A DNA stretch of 64,000 nucleotides from Arenicola marina (taxonomy: Eukaryota; Annelida; Polychaeta; Arenicolidae): positions 34,651,670 through 34,715,669 of the forward strand of contig OZ025248.1 of NCBI GenBank assembly GCA_964019135.1, given 5' to 3'. The notes under the pieces were generated by a model. It was not told the origin of the DNA, ran no database searches, and saw only the letters and a list, made by a program, of their open reading frames with translations. The position numbers were made by a program, and so were the translations under genes. Positions 10,331 to 22,100 of this stretch are shown piece by piece; the stretch's first letter is position 1, and each line of letters begins with the position of its first letter.

Positions 10331-12639
10331 CCCCACGTTGAGGTCAGTGGCTTGGCGTGTCGAGCAGCTATTCACGCCGGAACCCAGCCGTCATCCCGGG
10401 TTGATGGGAGTCACCTCGAGTCCTGGATCCCGATTGACAGGCCGACCCCGGCTATTGAGTGACCCCGGCTTGACATTGAACGGACGGCAGCGATTCGGCA
10501 TACGTCACTTCCGGAAACCGGTCGTCTGTCACTGTTGCCCGACGTCCCACACTCACTGAAGTCTTGATGTCGCCGCTTGCCGCTTGGGTCGCTGGGGTCG
10601 CGTTTTGCCATCTTCTGCGGCCGCCACCAGAGGGCGTGGTGTCTGCCCCCGCCGGTCAGCCACCAGCTGCCTCAGACATCCGCTTGGTGACGCGTTCATC
10701 ACTCGTCGTGGCCGCAACTCATATATACATACAGAGGTAAGGCCTCATTTCATAGACTTTCCGCATGCGTCCTTTTTATTCTTCCGTGTTTTATGATAAT
10801 CGTAGCTCCTTCCTTTGTGGCCGGTATCTTTACCACCGACATAAATCGCTTGTTTAATGGTGACCATTGCTGACGACCCCCGCTGCCTTAAGGAATAGGA
10901 ACTCCCGGTCAGTCATAATCCCCACCCATCCCCCCACCCCCCACTTCTCACCACCAACCCCTTTTTTTTTTACGGACCTTCACCCTCCCTCCGCTCATTA
11001 ACAACCCGACAACGGTGCTTTTTGTTCCTGATAACTTCTTTAGCCGCCCACAGCTCTGTACCCCCCCCCCCCCGCTCCCCACCCCGCGGCCCCGACCTTC
11101 CCCCTAGCCCCACTCGGCGGGCGGGGGTCAGCGCCTCTGGTGGTGCGGGAGACACGAACTAGGTCCGCCCGAGGGGTTGTTGACACGGGATGCGCTCACT
11201 TCTCAATTATCCGGCTCCATTTGTCTGGTCAGCAGCTGCTTTTGACCAGTGAGGCTGGGGGGGATGGTGGTGGTGGTGGGGGGGGGGGGGGTGATGCATC
11301 GCGGAAGGGGTGCAATGACACTAACCCCGACCATCAATTATTGCCCCCGCCCCCCCCCCCCTTTCCCTCTCCACAGGTCTCAGATCTCACGCTGTATTAT
11401 TTAAGGCAGATTGCCACACGTTACGGGCCCCTCACCGTGGTCCAGTCGGCAGGCGGTCAGCGCAGGCTGTGCGTGCATGCATCCATATAGTCAGATAGGT
11501 GCAGTTGATAAATACGGCATTGCCGATTAATGAACCTGTCTTCTATGTTAGCGACAGACAATGTTTGGTCGCGCTTGCGGCAGACGCCCCCACCAAAAAA
11601 AATATTAAAAACATTAATTAAAAGAACCCCATTCCGCCCTCTCTCCATCACTTTGTTTTCAGATCGTGGCCCGGTAAGTATTATTTACCGTTTTACAAGG
11701 TCCCTTGTAAAACGATTAGAGATATATTGTCAAATAATATTGTTATTTTCTTCCACGATCTGAATCCTTGATGAACCGCAACATTCTATGGACCGAATAC
11801 CTCGTCCTGTCCGAACAACATTCGGTTTATAGAAGTCTTTCTGTGTAAGACTGAATGTGGTTGTCAGACATGGTATATGTAAGATAAATGGATATAACAA
11901 TAAGAGAAAATAGAATGCATGATCACTTTATTTTCAAAAACATATCAATAGAAGACGAAATTTATGACCACCCCCCCCCCTTCCCCACCCATGTAAACCT
12001 ATTCTGAAGACTGTTCACTCATTATTAAAACATGAATCTCTCGATATCTTCTTCGGTGACTGTTCACAACAGCTTGACAATTTAAAAGCGAAGAGAAACA
12101 ACTAAACAACCAAGGTCATTTTTGAGACACAAATTAACAACAAGATCCTGGCACCTGTCAGCGCGATTTTAAATCCAAAGATTTCATCCATGACAGTAAA
12201 ACACATTTTCTATTTATCTTAAATCTGGCGTTATTTTAGTGTCATTTAAAAAACATAAAAGTAGGTGCGCCGTTACACATTAGGCCCCATTGCGTTTAAG
12301 CTATCGTGTAATCCAAGATTAAAAGATACCTCAACAGATTTCAACCATTGCATTGATATCACACACAACACACACGGGAGAAAGAAAGAAATAAGCGGGA
12401 CTTATTGCGCAGATCCTCACAATGCGCCCCTGCAAGGTTCCTCAGTGGCTGGAACAAAGCGCAGAGTCGCCCCCTAGGGAGTGCCAGTGGAAAGTACTAA
12501 CTCAAATTGACTCAGCCTTGCACCCTCCCCAACCACCTCCCGCACACTAGCCCCCTTGCTATCCCTACCACAACCACTACCACCACTATACCCGACTTTC
12601 GTCCCCTTCCAATACCATTGGTGACTCGGATTTTCCTGT
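10331..12639. other. Intergenic DNA between TSR1 3' end and Poxn
   Basis: Single-copy sequence with poly-C/poly-G stretches near 10920-11130 and 11265-11370. A TTTATT at about 11928 would read AATAAA on the minus strand, roughly 1.1 kb past the TSR1 stop, and could be its polyadenylation signal. A CTCF-like motif is listed separately. No coding exon was recognised. Confidence 0.45.
10624..10637 (+). promoter_or_regulatory. CTCF-like motif
   Basis: CCACCAGAGGGCGT matches the core CTCF consensus CCASYAGRKGGCRS at 13 of 14 positions. It sits between two minus-strand genes in a CpG-containing patch. A weaker relative, CCCTAGGGGGCGA on the minus strand, is near 12468-12480. Motif match only; binding is inferred. 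Confidence 0.35.
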
Positions 12640-13015
12640 TAGCTTCACTGGAAATCCCTCATGACGTCACAGAAAATTCCTCATGACGTCATGGGAAATC
12701 TTCCATGGCGTCACTGGAAACCTAGGAAACGTCTTTGGAACCACTGGTGACATCACTGGGGCTCGTTCGTGACGTCATTGGACGGCCCCTGATAACTTCA
12801 ATGGAAACCATGGTGACGCCACGCGACAGGCTTCGCGACGTATCTAAAAACCCAGGTGACGTCACAGGACACCCCTTGTGAGGTATCTGTAAACCCTGGT
12901 GACGTCACTGGAGTTCCCAGGTGACCTCATCTGAACCCACTGGCAAACTGCAAATTCATTCGTGACGTCACTGCAACCTGATCGGTGACGTCGCAGGACT
13001 CCCCTGGTGACGTCA
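12640..13015 (-). repeat. Degenerate repeat with seven TGACGTCA (CRE) palindromes, starting at the TSR1 stop codon
   Basis: Loose repetition of GGTGACGTCACTGG-like blocks. Exact TGACGTCA octamers lie at 12662, 12684, 12770, 12857, 12900, 12963 and 13008, with several one-base variants between. The last octamer contains the TSR1 stop codon (TGA at 13015-13013), so the repeat forms the start of its 3' untranslated region. TGACGTCA is the CREB/ATF site. Whether the repeats are bound, or are just an expanded 3' UTR motif, is unknown. Confidence 0.85.
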
Positions 13016-13194
13016 GTCGAAGAGGTCCGGGTCGATGTGTTGGGGGGCGGGGGGCGCCTCCGTGCTGAGGGCCGGGGGCTGGACCCGGGCGTCGTACGTC
13101 CACCTGGGGTACATGCGCTTGTAGAGGTTCATCATCACCGAGTCCTGCGACTTGAGCTGGCTGTCGAAGTAACACTTCATGTGGCCGTGGGTAC
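13013..13194 (-). CDS. TSR1: TSR1 last exon
   Basis: This 182-base exon enters in phase 1 after the acceptor GTCCTCTAG. It encodes [34 protein letters not shown] and a variable tail ending HIDPDLFD, then TGA. WTYD near the C-terminus is typical of TSR1. The stop is embedded in a TGACGTCA palindrome that recurs through the 3' flank. Confidence 0.95.
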
Positions 13195-16100
13195 CTAGAG
13201 GACGGGTCAGTCAGTACAAGGTCAAGGATGGGCACGTGGTCAAAGGTCAGTCAGTACAAGGTCAAGGATGGGCACATGTTCATACGTCAGTCAATATAGG
13301 GTCAAGGACGCGACAAGTAGTGTTGTGAGGGAAACACAGACAGACGAAACTCGAAATACATAGCTCCAGAATAGCATATACGCCATTGCACAGATGGTTA
13401 TGGCTAGAGTTTTCCAATGCAACTATTTTTTCTTTTTTTTTACAATAATCAAATTTCGCTGGCATGTGGCCGTTATTATGTATATTTATATGTAACTGTT
13501 CCCCGAAATGGGCGACACGATGTCACCCCGACGTGTGTGAATACTGACCTAGCGGCTCCTTCATGTCACCCCGACGTGTGTGAATACTGACCTAGCGGCT
13601 CCTTCATGTCACCCCGAGGTGTGTGAATACTGACCTAGCGGCTCCTTGATGTCACCCCGACGTGTGTGAATACTGACCTAGTGGCTCCTTGATGTCACCC
13701 CGACGGGTGTGAATACTGACCTAGCGGCTCCTTGATGTCACCCCGACGGGTGTGAATACTGACCTAGCGGCTCCTTGATGTCACCCCCACGGGTGTGAAT
13801 AATGACCTAGCGGCTCCTTGATGTCACCCCGACGGGTGTGAATACTGACCTAGCGGCTCCTTGATGTCACCCCCACGGGTGTGAATAATGACCTAGCGGC
13901 TCCTTGATGTCACCCCGACGGGTGTGAATACTGACCTAGCGGCTCCTTGATGTCACCCCCACGTGTGAGAATACTGACTTAGCGGCTCCTTGATGTCACC
14001 CCGACGGGTGTGAATACTGACCTAGCGGCTCCTTGATGTCACCCCCACGGGTGTGAATAATGACCTAGCGGCTCCTTGATGTCACCCGGACGTGTGTGAA
14101 TACTGACCTAGCGGCTCCTTGATGTCACCCCGACGTGTGTAAATACTGACCTAGCGGCTCCTTGATGTCACCCGGACGTGTGTGAATACTGACCTAGTGG
14201 CTCCTTGATGTCACCCCGACGTGTGTGAATACTGACCTAGCGGCTCCTTGATGTCACCCCCACGGGTGTGAATACTGACCTAGCGGCTCCTTGATGTCAC
14301 CCCCACGGGTGTGAATACTGACCTAGCGGCTCCTTGATGTCACCCGGACGTGTGTGAATACTGACCTAGCGGCTCCTTGATGTCACCCCGACGGGTGTGA
14401 ATACTGACCTAGCGGCTCCTTGATGTCACCCCGACGTGTGTAAATACTGACCTAGCGGCTCCTTGATGTCACCCGGACGTGTGTGAATACTGACCTAGTG
14501 GCTCCTTGATGTCACCCCGACGTGTGTGAATACTGACCTAGCGGCTCCTTGATGTCACCCCCACGGGTGTGAATACTGACCTAGCGGCTCCTTGATGTCA
14601 CCCCGACGTGTGTAAATACTGACCTAGCGGCTCCTTGATGTGACCTCGACGTCCCCACTTTGTTCGCAGCTCCACTGGTTTGAACCACATGATGTCATCT
14701 GCAAATAACCAATGCAGATTTCATGTCTATTTTCCACTTTTGACAACTTTAGTAATAATAATAAAAGTAGGCAAGCATGACAACAAATACACATAAACAA
14801 AATATTAACATTTGCCCCGGTTTCATGAGACATGGCATGCATGCATTTGCCAATATTTGGAAAATAACAAGAAACTTCAACTTTGTCATAACGTTTCAGT
14901 GCATGCCCCACGCTACCATCCTGACGAAGAACATCACTCACAACAGATTTGTTTCACACAACTTTCATCCGATGCTAATGGGCCACCAACCTAAATCATA
15001 TAAAACTAGATCTATTGAACTTTAGTTTAGTAGAAATTTCGACGAGGCGTCAACTTCAATATCAAATTATTCACCCAACGTTCTGCCATCAAATGCTTCA
15101 TTATACGTGAATTACAGATGTCAGGTCAACCCAGAACCTAAATATAGATTTGAATCTACTGTTATCGGTCAATTCGTCAACATCTTTAAATTAGTAATGT
15201 CAGTCTGAGAACCGTGCTCGCCGGTACATTATTGTTGTAGTTTAAGTGAGAGAAAAGACTCAATTACCGTAGGCCTTTAGGTTCTGTAAATATATATAAA
15301 TATCGCCATGGTCATGACTTTGTGAAACGGCGAAGCGAGGAAACACACGACAACAGGCGTACATGGTAGTCCCACGGTACAGCCACATGTTAACGCCATA
15401 GTGTCATTATTCAAGCGAAGGCTTTGGTTTGAGCGAGCGGCTGTTGCAACAAATTCTTTACCAGGTTACTTCTTTACAACACGTTAATATCGACCAGTGT
15501 ATATCGTTTATGGCGATCATACATGATTCAAATAAAAACGTATTTATTTACCACACACCCTCGATGATTTAGCCCACATATCCAATCCCCCGCCTCCCCC
15601 CTCCTACCCGCACCCCCTCTTGATCTACTTCATATTAGTACCTTCCCTCGACAAACGGGGTTGACAAATTCTTGGTAACAAAATACAGAATACATATATA
15701 CTTACAGGAAGGCGTCTGAAGCACGTTATTTGAGGACAACCCAATAATCGATAAACACTTAGTTTCAGTGCAAATAGAATTTTGTCGCGGAAGGTCGCAT
15801 CGGGTTTATTTAAGTCGTTTTTAATCATATCCATCATAAAACCACAACTCTGGCACAAATTAAATATTGAACGAGTGTCGGACTCGGGGTGACAGGCATC
15901 GGATGGACATGGCTATAATACTCACAGTGCCCGGCTATTACACACCACGCCGCACTCAGCCAACACCAACTCCAGGAAAAGCTTTTGTTTAATTTTTCTC
16001 AGGATAGAAGTCGGTGAAATGAAACGAGGTGTATCGGCCCGTCACAGAGCAGACGGGTACACCGGCCAGGCGGTACGCCGGTTAGCCGGTACCCTGATTA

Positions 16101-19100
16101 GCCGGGACCCCGGTCAGCCAGTAGCCCGTTTACCGGTAGCCCGTTTAGCCGGTACCCCGGTCAGCCGGTAGCCCGTTTACCGGTAGCCCGTTTAGCCGGT
16201 ACACCGGTCAGCCGGTATCCCGGTACGCTGGTAGACAGATATCCCTGTGCTTCGGTACGCCGGTAGACAGATACAGGTATGCCGGTAGGCAGGTACCCCT
16301 GTGTGCCGGTACACCGGTAGACAGATACCCCTGTCTGCCGGTATGCCGGTAAGCAGATACCCCTGTGTTTCGGTACGCCGGTAGACAGATAGCCCTGTCT
16401 GCCGGTATGCCGGTAGGCAGATACCCCTGTGTTCCGGTACGCCGGTAGGCAGATACCCCTATGTTCCGGCACGCCGGTAAGCAGATACCCCTGTGTTCCG
16501 GTACTTCGGTGGGCAGATACCCCTATGTTCCGGCACGCCGGTAAGCAGATACCCCTGTGTTCCGGTACTTCGGTGGGCAGATACCCCTGTGTTCCGGTAC
16601 GCCGGTAGGCAGATACCCCTGTGTGCCGGTACGCCGGTAGGCAGATACCCCTGTGTGCCGGTACGCCGATGGGCAGATACCCCTGTGTGCCGGTACGCCG
16701 TTAGGCAAGTACCCTTGTGTGCCGGTACGCCGGTAGGCAGATACCCCTGTGTGCCGGTACGCCGGTAGGCAGATCCCCCTGTGTGCCGGTACGCCGGTGG
16801 GCAGATACCCCTGTGTGCCGGTACGCCGGTGGGCAGATAACCCTGTGTGCCGGTACGCCGGTTGGGAGGTACCCCTGTGCCATCGACAAGTCGATATATG
16901 TTGTGGCACCATATGGTGAGCCCCACAAGCAGGGTGAGGCAGCCAGGGTGAGGAGAGAGCCACGGACACCCCCCCACCCCCACCCCAACCCACAGATTGA
17001 TCACCCAATCCATACCACACCGGCCAGACCCGCACTACGAGTAATGTAATGTGTCCATAGGATGCTAGGGGGGGGGGAGGGACGTGTCTATCCCCGTGGG
17101 GGGTAGGGGGAGGGGCGTGTCTATCCCCGTGGGGGTAGGGGGTGGAGTGGTCCTAGTGTCTGCCCATCCCCGTGTTGCCACTAACTCCCACTGACCTTGT
17201 GTCTCACCCACCAACACAAAGTACAGATTCCGTTAGCGACAGACTCTCCAGGGTAATTAATCAGGAGCGGTTCGGTCTCGTACGCCGCTGTTTATAATCA
17301 ACTTGTTCACAGTCAAGAACTTCATATTTAAACACAGCACGACTTAACAATTATTTAATCGTGGCCATGATAGTGGTATGTGTATAATGTGACCCTGTGA
17401 TATCTTAACGACAGAAACGTCGGCACTTGGCGCACGTGGTTCTCGTGAATGTCACCCTTGACCTCATAAAAGTATCTTTTTCCACCGCCCATTTGAAATT
17501 TCGCCATTATAAAGTCTAGCCACCTATGCCGACGTAAATGTGTTTATTACCGTTATCATTTAACATTTATCTGATATAACTATATGCAGCAAAGACGCAT
17601 CTGATACCTTTATCTGACATAAACATCTGCAGCCCAGACACATCTGGTTAAAAACCTGTATCTGATATTAACATCTGCAGCCCAGACACATCTGGTGAAA
17701 AAAATTGTATCTGATATTGACATCTGCAGCCCAGCCACATCTGGTGACAAACCTGTATCTGACATAAACATCTGCAGCCCAGCCACATCTGGTGACAAAC
17801 CTGTATCTGACATAAACATCTGCAGCCCAGCCACATCGGGCAAAGAACCTTTATCTGACATATGTGCCTGAAATAAATATCGGACGTCCAGCCACATCTG
17901 ATGTAACTGATATAAACATCTTCAAAATACCAACAGCTTGTGAAGAACCTTTATCTGATATATGTGTTTGAAATAAATGTGTGCAAACTGCCCACTTCTA
18001 GGGTGATAAACAACATGTAATATGATATAGACGTATGTAGCCCCCCAACTGCTGGTAAAAAAACTGCTGCTAATGTTCCTGAAATAAACCTCCACAGTTT
18101 TAATGGACTCCCGATGATACACCCGCGCACCACTCCCTTTTCTCTCTAAATATCTCTGCCAGCCATGTGTTACACGTATTGAAAGGGGGAATCAATTATT
18201 GAAGGTAATTAAGTAATTTGTTCGCTATGCCACCACGCAAAAATATCGATGGTATACTTAACGAGTTTGCCAATATTTAGTCATTATATGTGAAGTGCCC
18301 GTTATTTTTTACTGCGCTTCATATAATTTAGTAAACGAGCTGAACACCAGAATGGTTGTCTGACATGTACTTATTTGGCTATTATCACTCGTCTACTTGT
18401 CACTTGTAATTGCGAGGGTGAGGGGCATATCTGATTTTTAAGACAGTAAAAACATCTGTAGCCCGGGATCGCATATAACAGCTTATTAAGCCAACTGCTG
18501 CTCCGTATATGATGCAAACTTATGTTCACCGGTATGTGAAATAAACATATGCAACCCGGTATCTGATATAACGTTACACATCGGTACCCCGGCATCTGAT
18601 ATAAACATCTGTATCCCGGGCATCTGATATAAACATCTGTATGCCGGAATTCTGATGTAAATATCTGCATCCCAGTATATGATATAAATATCTGTATCCC
18701 TGAATCTGATGAAAACCTCTGTATCCCTGAATCTGATGAAAACCTCTGTATCCCTGAATCTGATGTAAACTTCTGTATCCCTGAATCTGATGAAAACCTC
18801 TGTATCCCGGTATCTGATGAAAACCTCTATATCCCTGAATCTGATGAAAACCTCTGTATCCCGGTATCAGATGAAAACCTCTGTATCCCTGAATCTGATG
18901 AAAACCTCTAAATCCCTGAATCTGATGAAAACCTCTGTATCCCGGTATCTGATGAAAACCTCTGTATCCCTGAATCTGATGAAAACCTCTGTATCCCTGA
19001 ATCTGATGAAAACCTCTGTATCCCTGAATCTGATGAAAACCTCTATATCCCTGAATCTGATGAAAACCTCTGTATCCCGGTATCTGATGAAAACCTCTGT

Positions 19101-22100
19101 ATCCCTGAATCTGATGAAAACCTCTGTATCCCTGAATCTGATGAAAACCTCTGTATTCCGGTATCTGATGAAAACCTCTGTATCCCTGAATCTGAGGAAA
19201 ACCTCTGTATCCCTGAATCTGATGAAAACCTCTGTATCCCGGTATCTGATAAAAACCTCTGTATCCCTGAATCTGATGAAAACCTCTGTATCCCTGAATC
19301 TGATGAAAACCTCTGTATTCCGGTATCTGATGAAAACCTCTGTATCCCTGAATCTGATGAAAACCTCTGTATCCCTGAATCTGATGAAAACCTCTGTATC
19401 CCGGTATCTGATGAAAACCTCTGTATCCCGGTATCTGATGAAAGCCTCTGTATCCCTGAATCTGATGAAAACCTCTGTATCCCGGTATCTGATGAAAACC
19501 TCTGTATCCCTGAATCTGATGAAAACCTCTGTATCCCTGAATCTGATGAAAACCTCTGTATCCCGGTATCTGATGAAAACCTCTGTATACCGGAATCTGA
19601 TGAAAACCTCTGTATCCCTGAATCTGATGAAAACCTCTATATCCCGGTATCTGATGAAAACCTCTGTATCCCGGTATCTGATGAAAACCTCCGTATCCCT
19701 GAATCTGATGAAAACCTCTGTATCCCTGAATCTGATGAAAACCTCTGTATCCAGGTATCAATTGAAAACCTCTGTATCCCGGTATCTGATGAAAACCTCT
19801 GTATACCGGAATCTGATGAAAACCTCTATATCCCTGAATCTGATGAAAACCTCTGTATCCCGGTATCTGATGAAAACCTCTGTATACCGGAATCTGATGA
19901 AAACCTCTATATCCCTGAATCTGATGAAAACCTCTGTATACCGGAAGCTGATGAAAACCTCTATATCCCTGAATCTGATGAAAACCTCTGTATACCGGAA
20001 GCTGATGAAAACCTCTATATCCCTGAATCTGATGAAAACCTCTGTATCCCGGAATCTGATGAAAACCTCTGTATCCCGGAATCTGATGAAAACCTCTGTA
20101 TCCCGGAATCTGATGAAAACCTCTGTATCCCGGTATGTGATATAAACATTTGTATCTCGGTATCGGATATATACATCTGTATGTCAGTATCTGATACAAA
20201 CATTTGTATCTCGGTATCTGATATGAACACCTGTATCCCGGTATGCGATATAAGCATCTGTCTCTCGCTATCTGACAAACATCTGTATCTCGGTACCTGA
20301 TACAAACATCTGAATTCCGATACCTCATATAAAACATATGTATCTCGGTATCAGATACAAATATTTGTATCCCGATATCTATACAAACATCTGTATCTCG
20401 GTATCTGATATACAAATATGTATCTCGGTATCTGATATACACATCTGTATACCGATATCTGACATAAACATCTGAATCTCGGTATCTTATATAAACATCT
20501 GTATACCGATATCTGACATAAACATCTGAATCTCGGTATCTGATATAAACATCTGCAGGCCGATATCTGCATCCCACTCACCTCTGGTGAAGAACATGTA
20601 TCTGACGACGACCAGTCTCTTCAGGATCTTGAGGGGGTGTCCACTGAGGACGATTCGCTTGACGACCACGCGGTCCGGATTGACCGAGTGTAGACTTCCG
20701 GTCGCGACAAGGTCATGACCCCCTGGACGAGACAGTAAAAACAAGATGGCTGCGGCGCAAGGGAATTACGACTGACGGAGTACAAGACTCGCATACCACA
20801 CATCAAGCCTCACAGATCTATTAGACATCTATAAAAGCATCCCAGAAAAGTCAATTCAAATTGTACATCTTTTGAGATTTGACGATTAACTGTAATTCCG
20901 GATCACGTGGCTGTCATGTGATCAATCACGTTCACGTTTTTGCAAGCAACTCTATTACGTCTTATCACAGATGACCATCTACCGGGTATTGAAGTCAGAG
21001 CACCTTAGGTACCCCTATAGGTCTGAAACACCTATTAATAGTCCTGCCCATCACTCTCCTACCAGATCATTGAAAACTACATTACGCAAAAGAATCGCGC
21101 ACGACTAACAGGGCATATACATTAGGTTAAATAAATTGTCATAAATTTTTAAATAAATTGCCATAAATTGTTAAATAGATTGTCATAAATTGTTAAATAG
21201 ATTGTCATAAATTTTTGAATATTAAATAAATTGTCATAAATTGTTAAATAGATTGTCATAAATTTCTAAATAAATTGTCATAAATGGTTAAATAAATTGT
21301 CATAAATTGCTAAAAATTGTTAAATACATTGTTAAATAAATTGTTAAATAAATTGTTATAAATTGTAAGAAGGCATAAATTTAACCAGTGTATCCAGTTA
21401 AAAGGCATACCGTAGTTGTTTAGACCATTACTCCGTTCAGACCAAACACGTAAAACCGCTGAAATACACATCGCCCGCTCACCTTGACCATTCTCCCGGA
21501 AGACAATGACGGACGAAGGCGGGAACAAGATTGGCGCGTAAACAGTGGCTACCATGGCAACGTCTGTCTTGAAGAAACGCTCGAACTGAAACCGAGACAC
21601 AGACACATGGCACTGACCTTGACCTTGGAAGACGAGTTGGGAGATATGGTCCACTTGCTACATCGTGAGGCACATTATTACTAGCAACATACTGTGTGGT
21701 CTTTTAAAAGCACGAGGAACACCAATGCAGCAAATATATAAGCTTATATACGTTGATGAATATCGTTATCTTTAGTCTTTATTAATTTGTAAAAGCACAG
21801 CGACAATCAATTTTAGGGGAGAACAAATATTGAACTCGTGTAGCTTCGAACACAGGACAGGATGTTACAAAACATATTTCATCTTCCATGCACTCATTTG
21901 AATTTAAAAGGCGGATGTTTCCCCGCATTATCACATGCCTCACATTTGCCTAGGTGTGGATCGAACCATGCTCCGGCCTCTCGGTCTGAGCAAGCAACAC
22001 ACGCTCGACATCAGCAGAACACGCTACCCACTGGGCCACGGGGCGACACTCCAGGGCAATAAACCGTTAAGATCGTTCACGATATTAAGAAGAAGTATAA

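Noticed and set aside
10540..10615. Minus-strand ATG frame MAKRDPSDPSGKRRHQDF ending near GTGAGT, as an alternative Poxn first exon
   Set aside because: It would place Arg instead of the conserved Gly before VNQLGG, and the intron would span a large array; the 5600-5612 exon fits better.
13522..14640. CRISPR-like regular repeats
   Set aside because: Units are contiguous with no unique spacers, the DNA is eukaryotic, and the unit derives from an exon-intron junction.
18574..20577. 667-codon minus frame (GYRGFHQIQ repeats) and 451-codon plus frame
   Set aside because: Periodicity artefact of the 27-bp array, both strands open equally, lying in a TSR1 intron.
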